From the NCBI GenBank assembly GCA_014584395.1, contig JACTMY010000018.1:218342-282341 (forward strand): a stretch of DNA of 64,000 bases, given 5' to 3'. The translations under genes were made by a program, and so were the position numbers. The DNA comes from Planctomycetota bacterium (GTDB taxonomy: Bacteria > Planctomycetota > Planctomycetia > Gemmatales > HRBIN36). The notes under the pieces were generated by a model, which worked only from the letters and a program-made list of their open reading frames with translations, was not told where the DNA came from and did no database searches. Shown here in pieces: positions 57,962 to 64,000 of this stretch; the stretch's first letter is position 1, and each line of letters starts with the position of its first letter.

Positions 57962-59779
57962 TCAGGCTTGCTGCCGCGCCAATTTCCTGCGATCCGCCTC
58001 TTTGAGGTGCATCTTGCGGAGCCGGATGGACTTGGGCGTGATTTCCACCAGTTCATCCTCCTCGATGTATTCCAACGCCAACTCCAAGGTCAACCGGCGC
58101 GGCGCTTTCAAGGGGATGGTCTTTTCCGAGGTGGCGGAGCGGATGTTGGTCAGCTTCTTTTCCCGGCAGATATTCACGGGGAGGTCGTTGTCTCGACAAT
58201 GCTCGCCGACAATCATGCCTTCATAGACCTGCTCTTGGGGCGCGACGAACAGGATGCCCCGCTCCTGCAGATTTTCAATGGCGTAGGTTGTGGCTTGCCC
58301 CATTTCCGTGGACACCATCACGCCGTTGATGCGCGCGGGGATGTCGCCGCGAACGGGCTGATAATCGTAAAAGTTGTGATGCATGATCGCCAACCCATTG
58401 GTGGCATTGAGCAGCCGGGTGCGCAGCCCGATCAAGCCGCGCGCGGGGATGGTGAACTCCAAGTGGCTCATGTCCCCCAACATGTCCATTTTCTGACACT
58501 CGGCCCGGCGATTGCCTAGCAGCTCCATGACCGACCCCACCGACGCCGGCGGCACGTCGATGACCAGGTATTCGATCGGCTCCAACTTCTCGCCGTTTTT
58601 TTCGCGGAAGATCACTTTGGGCTTGCCCACGGAAAGCTCGTACCCTTCCCGGCGCATGTTCTCGAGCAGGATGCCCAGATGCAGCAATCCGCGGCCGGAG
58701 ACGTAAAACTCGTCCGGCTTTTTGGGGTCCGGCTCGACGCGCAGAGCCACGTTGCGCTCCAGTTCCTTCATCAGGCGGTCGCGCAATTGCCGGCTCGTCA
58801 AGAAGGAACCATCCTGCCCCGAAAAGGGCGAATCGTTGATGCGAAAGAGCATCGTGAGCGTGGGATCATCGACGCGCAGCGGCGGCAAGGCTTTGGGCTG
58901 CTCGGCGTCGGCGATGGTGTCGCCTATTTCCACTTGTTCAAGGCCCACAATGGCACAGATGTCCCCCGCCAACACCTCATCCGTTTCCACCCGGCCCAAG
59001 CGTTCGAAGACAAACAACTGCTTGACATTCGCATCCTTCCGTTGGTTGTCCCGTCCCAAAATGGCCACTCTTTGCCCTTTGCGAATCTTGCCGGTCATGA
59101 GCCGGCCCACGGCGATGCGGCCCACATATTCGCTGAAGTCCAAATTCGTGACCAGCAACTGCGTCGGGGAGTCCAGGTCCACGTCCGGCGGGGGCACGTG
59201 CTTCAAGATCGCTTCGAACAGGGGACGGATGTCGGTGCTGGTTTCATGCAGTTCGCGCTTGGCGACGCCGTTGCGCCCCGAGGCGTAAATAATGGGGAAA
59301 TCCAACGTGGCGTCGTCGGCCTCCAACTCGACAAAAAGGTCGAAGACGTGGTTCAACACTTCCTGGGGCCGGGCGTCGGCGCGGTCGATCTTGTTAATGA
59401 CCACGATGGGTCGAATCTTGGCCGCGAAGGCTTTCCGCAGGACGAAGCGGGTTTGCGGCAGCGGCCCCTCGGCGGCGTCGACGAGCAGCAAGGCGCCATC
59501 GGCCATTTTCATCACCCGCTCGACTTCGCCGCCGAAATCGGCGTGGCCGGGGGTGTCGATGACGTTGATTTTGGTGTCGCCCAGCTTGATGGCGATGTTT
59601 TTCGCCAAGATCGTAATGCCACGCTCCCGCTCCAAGTCGTTCGAATCAAGGATGCATTCGCCGCGGAGTTCGCTTTCGCGAAACAATCCCGATTGCCGAA
59701 GCATCTGATCCACGAGGGTCGTCTTGCCGTGATCCACGTGGGCGATGATGGCCACGTTTCGAAGTTCATTGCGAATCAT
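57962..59779 (-). CDS. typA: Ribosome-associated GTPase TypA/BipA
   Basis: Translational GTPase of 605 residues that acts in ribosome assembly and stress adaptation. G motifs are clear: AHVDHGKTT at about 14-22, the RGITI switch I, DTPGHADF switch II, NKIDRADARP and the later domains with MLGDMSHLEFTIPARGLIGLR. C-terminal TypA-specific domain includes ELVEITPKSIRLRK. Weak ribosome site before the ATG. Stand-alone gene after the tRNA. Confidence 0.96.
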   Translation of the reverse strand: MIRNELRNVAIIAHVDHGKTTLVDQMLRQSGLFRESELRGECILDSNDLERERGITILAKNIAIKLGDTKINVIDTPGHADFGGEVERVMKMADGALLLVDAAEGPLPQTRFVLRKAFAAKIRPIVVINKIDRADARPQEVLNHVFDLFVELEADDATLDFPIIYASGRNGVAKRELHETSTDIRPLFEAILKHVPPPDVDLDSPTQLLVTNLDFSEYVGRIAVGRLMTGKIRKGQRVAILGRDNQRKDANVKQLFVFERLGRVETDEVLAGDICAIVGLEQVEIGDTIADAEQPKALPPLRVDDPTLTMLFRINDSPFSGQDGSFLTSRQLRDRLMKELERNVALRVEPDPKKPDEFYVSGRGLLHLGILLENMRREGYELSVGKPKVIFREKNGEKLEPIEYLVIDVPPASVGSVMELLGNRRAECQKMDMLGDMSHLEFTIPARGLIGLRTRLLNATNGLAIMHHNFYDYQPVRGDIPARINGVMVSTEMGQATTYAIENLQERGILFVAPQEQVYEGMIVGEHCRDNDLPVNICREKKLTNIRSATSEKTIPLKAPRRLTLELALEYIEEDELVEITPKSIRLRKMHLKEADRRKLARQQA

Positions 59780-60154
59780 AAGTGATCTCTGTTCAGTTTC
59801 TAAGCGGCATCCTGCTCCATGCCTGACTAGGATATTGTACGGATCAACCTTTAAAGTTGGATGGAAGCGGTGGCCGAATCCTCAGCTCGACGGCCAGGGC
59901 TGCGAGCGCGCGATGCCGAGGAAGCCGCTCCATCATGCGCGATTCGTTCGGCTTTGCACCCTTGGTGATATACGACAAAAAAATATAGATAGTCTCTCTT
60001 GGCGATGATATGTTAATGGATAAGTTAGAGTAGAATGTTTTCCATGATAGGCGCGGAGTATGGCTAATCCTATCCTGTTGCTTATCGATGTGAAAAATCA
60101 TCTTGTTTGATATGTTGAAGCGTATTGGTTTTCTTTTTTTACGATGAGGAACCC
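59780..60154. other. AT-rich intergenic region upstream of the small planctomycete gene
   Basis: A 375-base gap between divergent typA and the small plus-strand gene. The stretch 59960-60130 is clearly richer in A and T than the rest of the window. Expected to hold promoters in both directions. No RNA gene or coding frame is convincing. Confidence 0.45.
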
Positions 60155-60529
60155 ATGGCAAAGCGCGTCTCGGGCAAATCCGGCCAATCGGAACGTGGAG
60201 CAAAAACCAAAGCCATGATCGCGGCGATGGATAGCCATCCCGCGAGCAAGAATCATGAAATCGCGGCCATGGTCACGGCGTCTGGCATTCATTGCACGGC
60301 GCAGGACGTGGCCAATCTCAAATCACGTTTGAAGAAATCGGGATCAACGCGCGGCGGCGGCGTCATCACCCTGCAAGACCTCAAGAAAGTGCGCGATTTG
60401 GCGCATGAATCCGGCGGGTTGAGAGATTTGGAGTCCGCTGTGCAGCACGTGGAAACCCTGGCCTCCAAGCTCGGCGGGTTGGACCGTCTGAAACGTTCCA
60501 TCGCAGCCCTGAAGGAATTCCAAGAGTAA
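60155..60529 (+). CDS. Small planctomycete-type protein, possibly helical/HTH-like
   Basis: A 124-residue basic protein. The N-terminus (AKRVSGKSGQSERGAKTKAMIAAMDSHPASKNHEIAAMVTASGIHCTAQDVANLKSRLKK, described in parts here) resembles small KSK-type proteins common in planctomycetes, in which a helix-turn-helix-like unit of the form xxxHPxxxxxEIxxxxxxxGxxxTxxxVxxxKSR is followed by a basic tail. The C-terminal half is a helical segment, DLESAVQHVETLASKLGGLDRLKRSIAALKEFQE, with heptad-like spacing. GAGGA lies before ATG 60155. A strong terminator follows. Possibly nucleic-acid binding; not shown. Confidence 0.72.
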   Translation: MAKRVSGKSGQSERGAKTKAMIAAMDSHPASKNHEIAAMVTASGIHCTAQDVANLKSRLKKSGSTRGGGVITLQDLKKVRDLAHESGGLRDLESAVQHVETLASKLGGLDRLKRSIAALKEFQE

Positions 60530-60552
60530 GCCACTCTTCCTGAATGAATCCT

Positions 60553-60595
60553 CCCCTCGCTTGGAGCTTATTCCAAGCGGGGGGATTGTTTTTTT
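60553..60595 (+). terminator. Rho-independent terminator after the small planctomycete gene
   Basis: Stem of 13 pairs CCCCTCGCTTGGA / TCCAAGCGGGGGG (one T-G pair) with a six-base loop GCTTAT, followed by ATTG and seven Ts, 23 bases past the stop. Confidence 0.9.
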
Positions 60596-60738
60596 CATGT
60601 CTCATGCTGTTAATCATATCCTTGGACGATGGGGAGTTACTATCTTATACGATAGTCAACATGGTTGACCTCGCATCGCCATTGTTGATCGGCATTGCAA
60701 CGAACTGTCATTGCACATCCCAGAAATTGAGGTAGGGC

Positions 60739-61971
60739 ATGACGACCATCCTGGATCGCTTCTGTCGATATGTTCAAATCGACACTCAAGCCAACGAAAA
60801 CGCCATCACCTATCCTAGTTCTCCAGGACAGCGTGATCTGGCGGAAATGCTCGCCAAGGAGTTGCGGCACCTCAGGGCCGATGAGGTGATTCTGACCGAG
60901 CACTCCCTGGTTTACGCAACCATCCCGGCCACGTCCAAGAAGCGCGTCCCTGCCGTGGCCTGGCTGGCTCACGTGGATACCTCGCCCGAATCCAGCGGCA
61001 AGCACGTCAAACCCATTCTGCATCGCCACTATCAGGGCGGCGATATCCATTTGCCCGGCGACCCTCGGCAAGTCATCCGCGTTTCGGAAAACCCTGAATT
61101 GCAGAATTACCTGGGCGGAACGATCATCACCAGCGATGGCACGACCTTGCTCGGCGCGGACGATAAGGCCGGCATCGCGGTCATCATGTCCGCCGCGGCG
61201 CATCTGTTGGCCCATCCCGAAATTCCGCATGGCCCCATCCGCATTTGTTTTACCTGCGATGAGGAGATCGGGCATGGCGTGGATCACATCGACTTGCAGA
61301 AGTTGAACGTGGCCGCGGCCTATACCCTCGATGGCTTGGGGCAAGGGGAGATCGAAAATGAAACCTTTTCCGCCGACAAGGCCATCGTCACCATCCAAGG
61401 CGTGAACATCCATCCTTCCATCGCCAAGGGACGCATGACCAGCGCGATCCGCCTGGCGGGTGCCTTCTTGAGCCGACTCCCCCAAGACCGCCTCAGTCCC
61501 GAAACGACCGCCGGCCGGGAAGGCTTTCTTCATCCGGTCACGATCGAGGGCGGCGTGCCGGAAGTCACGCTGCGGATGCTCTTGCGGGATTTCGACACCG
61601 CTCAGTTGGCAGTCCAGGCGGACATGCTGCGGCACATCGCCGCTGATTTGATGAAGCAATTCCCCGCGGCCAAGATCGAGGTGAAGATCGAAAAGCAATA
61701 CCGCAACATGGCGGAGGGGATGGCCAAGGAGCCGCGAGCCATCCCTTACGCCCAAGAGGCGATGCAGCGAGCCGGCTTGCAGCCCAGGCTCGGCTCGATT
61801 CGCGGCGGCACGGATGGTGCACGCTTAACCGAGATGGGACTGCCCACGCCCAACCTGTCCACCGGCGAGCATAATCCGCATTCGCCGCTGGAATGGACCA
61901 CGCTGGAAGACCTGGAAGCCGCCCAGCGCGTGCTCATCGAACTGGCTCAAGTCTGGGAGCACCACGCCTAG
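60739..61971 (+). CDS. pepT: Peptidase T (tripeptidase, M20 family)
   Basis: Cytoplasmic zinc aminotripeptidase of 410 residues, usual length. Metal ligands and motifs: AWLAHVDTS with His 78 and Asp 80, GADDKAGIAV near 142, CDEEIGHGVDH near 175, and the C-terminal RGGTDGARLTEMGLPTPNLSTGEHNPHS with its ligand His. Family-specific segments for PepT, such as the long insertion after position 95, are visible. It has its own start ATG 60739 well clear of the terminator upstream. Confidence 0.94.
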   Translation: MTTILDRFCRYVQIDTQANENAITYPSSPGQRDLAEMLAKELRHLRADEVILTEHSLVYATIPATSKKRVPAVAWLAHVDTSPESSGKHVKPILHRHYQGGDIHLPGDPRQVIRVSENPELQNYLGGTIITSDGTTLLGADDKAGIAVIMSAAAHLLAHPEIPHGPIRICFTCDEEIGHGVDHIDLQKLNVAAAYTLDGLGQGEIENETFSADKAIVTIQGVNIHPSIAKGRMTSAIRLAGAFLSRLPQDRLSPETTAGREGFLHPVTIEGGVPEVTLRMLLRDFDTAQLAVQADMLRHIAADLMKQFPAAKIEVKIEKQYRNMAEGMAKEPRAIPYAQEAMQRAGLQPRLGSIRGGTDGARLTEMGLPTPNLSTGEHNPHSPLEWTTLEDLEAAQRVLIELAQVWEHHA

Positions 61972-61986
61972 CGGCGCTGGCTGCGA

Positions 61987-62856
61987 TCAAGCGCGGCATT
62001 CAGGGGCGGGGATGGAGTTCGCCTCTGCCACCGGGGCTTGGAAGGCAGGCGAGGCAGGATCGCTGAGAGCGGCCGGGTTATTCTCCGTCGGCGGCGCGTC
62101 TGAATCTTGATTAACCGATAGCGGCGCAGCCCCCGACGAGGACATTTTGTCGAACCATTCACCGCAGTAGGGCGCCAGTTGCTCGCGCATCATCTTGCGG
62201 GCCCGATGAAGCCGACTTTTCACCGCAGCAAGCTTTAGCTGCAGCCGATGGGCAATCGTCTCATTGGGCTGCTGGTCGAGATCGGCCAGGAGATACACTT
62301 CACGGTACATCGGGGGCAGCTTGGCGATGGCCGCATCGATCAAGCCTTTCAGTTCATGATTCATGGTTTCCTGATCGGGTCGTTGACTGCGGGGTTGCCA
62401 GGATGGTGCCTGAGTCGTGCCGGAGGCCAGGTTTGATTGATCGATGGGCCGCTCTTCATGGCGGGCCTGATGCGCCTTTTGCCGGCGATAGGCCAGGGCC
62501 GCGTTAACGGCGATGCGATGCAGCCAGGTGCCGAGCGAGGCGTCGCCGCGAAAATTCTTCAGATGCTTGAGGGCGGTCAGCAGCACTTCCTGCAGCACGT
62601 CCTCCGTGTCGTATTCATGGTGGTTGAGGATGCGGCGAATCACATTCCGCAGGCGCGGCATGTGCTGCGTCAGCTCTTCCGGTCGAACGCGCGGCGCAGC
62701 TTCGACGCCGCCAGGCCCCGAGGGGGTTCCTGGCCGATGCAGCGCCGGCGGCCGCGGCGTGCGCGGCGCTGGCGCCATCAGCGAAGAGTGAGCCAAAGGC
62801 CTCATCGTCTCCCATCCATCCCATTCCGTATGCGGCATTTCCTTGATCACGAACAA
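61987..62856 (-). CDS. ECF-type sigma factor with unusual N- and C-terminal extensions
   Basis: About 289 residues. Region 2: NVIRRILNHHEYDTEDVLQEVLLTALKHLKNFRGDASLGTWLHRIAVNAALAYRRQK (about 90-145). Region 4: AKLPPMYREVYLLADLDQQPNETIAHRLQLKLAAVKSRLHRARKMMREQL (about 190-240). Flanking Pro/Ser-rich tails are unusual for ECF factors, and a C-terminal extension of about 45 residues follows. Start uncertain: TTG 62856 has AAGGTGA upstream, overlapping the stop of the upstream small gene; ATG 62838 and 62805 are alternatives. Confidence 0.83.
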   Translation of the reverse strand: MFVIKEMPHTEWDGWETMRPLAHSSLMAPAPRTPRPPALHRPGTPSGPGGVEAAPRVRPEELTQHMPRLRNVIRRILNHHEYDTEDVLQEVLLTALKHLKNFRGDASLGTWLHRIAVNAALAYRRQKAHQARHEERPIDQSNLASGTTQAPSWQPRSQRPDQETMNHELKGLIDAAIAKLPPMYREVYLLADLDQQPNETIAHRLQLKLAAVKSRLHRARKMMREQLAPYCGEWFDKMSSSGAAPLSVNQDSDAPPTENNPAALSDPASPAFQAPVAEANSIPAPECRA

Positions 62857-62863
62857 CGAACGA

Positions 62864-63145
62864 TCACCTTTTTCCTTCCCATTCCTTCACGACTTCCGCC
62901 AATAATTCCGGCTTGCCCTGCTGGACTACGTGTTCGATCCGACGCTCGGGCAGGCCCAGCTTCGTCAAGCTTTGGCGCACTTGCTGCCACAGCTTTTCTT
63001 TTTTCTTTCCTTCCGCCAGGTACAGTTCCGTCACCAGTTCCGCCAAGCGCTGCAGCGTCAGGGCCGGCAATTGGTCGTAGTAGCGGCGGATGACCTGTTT
63101 TTGATACCGGGAATAATCGCGTTGACCCGAGTCCGCATCGGCCAT
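62864..63145 (-). CDS. Small conserved-type hypothetical protein upstream of the ECF sigma
   Basis: About 93 residues, charged and helical: YSRYQKQVIRRYYDQLPALTLQRLAELVTELYLAEGKKKEKLWQQVRQSLTKLGLPERRIEHVV, read in parts. No motif recognised. ATG 63145 has GGGGA seven bases upstream and is favoured over ATG 63163. It ends seven bases before the sigma TTG start, so the two are likely co-translated, suggesting functional linkage with the sigma factor. Confidence 0.68.
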   Translation of the reverse strand: MADADSGQRDYSRYQKQVIRRYYDQLPALTLQRLAELVTELYLAEGKKKEKLWQQVRQSLTKLGLPERRIEHVVQQGKPELLAEVVKEWEGKR

Positions 63146-63564
63146 CGTGAAATCCCCATGCACCTGGCATGGCTCCCGTAAGAGTCATCCACGAAAACAA
63201 AACAGCGACCATCTTCCAGAACATGGCGGCTTGCCATGAACAGGGAAGACCCGAATTGGCCACGGAAAGTTCATTGGACAGGCGGATTCTGGATCCGCGC
63301 TGAAGCACGTCTGCGACGGCGTGCTTGCCTGAGTGTTTGCCACTCAAGCGGTGGCCGGGCTTGGCCGGCGGTATGATCGACGGGGCATCATGCGTCCCCA
63401 TCTGAAGACCGACGCAACCTCGCGTCCTTCTGGTTGTCACTTCCCCCTATTATAGTCGAAGCCTTGAAATCAGCAACCGATTGTTATCGGATTCCTGCCG
63501 GCCGCCGTTGAATCAGATTCCTGCACGGCTCGCCTTGCCCTCGGTTCCTAAAATAGGAGCCATG
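63146..63564. other. Divergent intergenic region before the queC-like gene
   Basis: A 419-base gap between the sigma/small-gene operon (minus) and the queC-like gene (plus). Holds promoters for both directions; a TATTAT at 63447-63452 could be a -10 for queC, but no matching -35 is seen. No credible gene. Confidence 0.45.
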
Positions 63565-64000
63565 ATGAACTCGGAACGATCAGCGGTGTTATGCTCGGGG
63601 GGTTTAGACAGCGCCATCCTTTTGGCGGAATGGGCTGGTTCCAGGCCGCAGGTGTTTCCCCTCTACGTGCGCAGCGGCCTGACTTGGGAAGAAGCCGAAC
63701 TCGAACACGTGCATGCCTTCGTGCGGGCGCTGCAGCCGCGCTGCCCTGCCTTGCAGCCCTTGGTCGTTCTCGAACAGCCTGTCCGCGACCTGTATGGCGA
63801 CCATTGGAGCGTGACCGGCCGCCAGGTGCCTGGTGCGGACACGCCGGATGAGGCCGTGTATCTGCCTGGCCGCAACGTGCTCTTGCTCACCAAGGCCCTC
63901 CTTTGGTGCCACCTGCACGAGGTCCGGTCTCTGGCCATTGGGGTCTTGGCCTCCAATCCCTTCCCGGATGCCGCGCCGGCCTTTTTCGAGCAACTGGCCG
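63565..64000 (+). CDS. queC: 7-cyano-7-deazaguanine synthase-like (QueC, C-terminus cut by edge)
   Basis: PP-loop ATPase that makes preQ0 for queuosine tRNA modification or deazaguanine DNA marks. Only about 145 residues are in view. The PP-loop SGGLDS is at about 10-15 and the family YLPGRNVLLLTKALLW near 95-110, matching the VPGRN segment of QueC. The Cys-rich zinc region of QueC lies beyond the window. ATG 63565 with AGGAG five bases upstream. No other preQ0 genes are seen, so a role in tRNA or DNA modification is open. Homology is good but partial. Confidence 0.75.
   Translation, partial: MNSERSAVLCSGGLDSAILLAEWAGSRPQVFPLYVRSGLTWEEAELEHVHAFVRALQPRCPALQPLVVLEQPVRDLYGDHWSVTGRQVPGADTPDEAVYLPGRNVLLLTKALLWCHLHEVRSLAIGVLASNPFPDAAPAFFEQLA

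Noticed and set aside
1-64000. CRISPR arrays, prophage, insertion sequences, restriction or toxin-antitoxin systems
   Set aside because: No regular direct repeats, transposase or integrase motifs, or recognisable defence proteins were seen on either strand.

Overview
The window looks like chromosomal DNA of a planctomycete, most plausibly of the Gemmata/Gemmatales side of the phylum; this is inferred from gene content only. Supporting traits are a prepilin-like DUF1559 protein with its H-X9-DG type C-terminus, a second large protein ending in the same kind of domain, a Tat-exported Gfo/Idh/MocA protein with the DHWH motif, several ECF sigma factors, Ycf48/CBM9-type exported proteins, small KSR-rich proteins of a planctomycete type, and a GC-rich genome in which long antisense open frames are common. 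KdsA, a heptose-kinase-like protein and an intermembrane/periplasmic protein set fit a Gram-negative envelope with Kdo-type LPS.

Layout. 1-6981 (all minus): edge-truncated ruvB, a Gfo/Idh oxidoreductase, an aldehyde dehydrogenase, a large lipoprotein and kdsA. 7470-12258 (plus): a membrane-anchored DUF1559-like protein, accD and a small Ser/Thr kinase. 12286-17104 (minus): MFS transporter, TPR protein, coiled-coil membrane protein with a strong terminator. 17494-21573 (plus): family 2 glycosyltransferase and a 1036-residue Ycf48/PIG-L-like/CBM9-like fusion with a strong terminator. 21627-31948 (minus): sugar kinase plus membrane permease-like pair, exported protein plus GT-C-like giant, then an AT-richer four-gene cluster (DUF1573, Cys-rich secreted protein, anchored protein, DUF1559 prepilin). 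32299-41455: corA, an esterase, a glutaminyl-cyclase-like M28 enzyme, an M2-type peptidase, upp and an orphan glgE. 41471-57363 (minus): M48 peptidase, ECF sigma/anti-sigma pair, then a long tightly packed housekeeping run: heptose-kinase-like, gltA, serS, dxr, site-2 protease, U32 (RlhA-like), dacB and a small membrane protein. 57727-64000: tRNA-Lys(CTT), typA, a small planctomycete protein with terminator, pepT, an ECF sigma with a small upstream partner, and an edge-truncated queC-like gene.

How the genes connect. Much of the window is envelope biology: Kdo/heptose sugar supply, PG carboxypeptidase, site-2 protease, M48 protease, pseudopilin-like and DUF1573 exported proteins, and several membrane glycosyltransferase-like proteins. 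Isoprenoid supply (dxr), fatty-acid supply (accD), TCA entry (gltA), tRNA charging (serS, tRNA-Lys) and salvage (upp) are core metabolism. I see no CRISPR array, prophage, transposase, restriction system or obvious defence island. The least explained material is the AT-rich exported-protein cluster at 28982-32298, the Ycf48/degenerate PIG-L/CBM9 fusion, and two catalytic-type proteins (one kinase, one sugar kinase) with altered signature residues.
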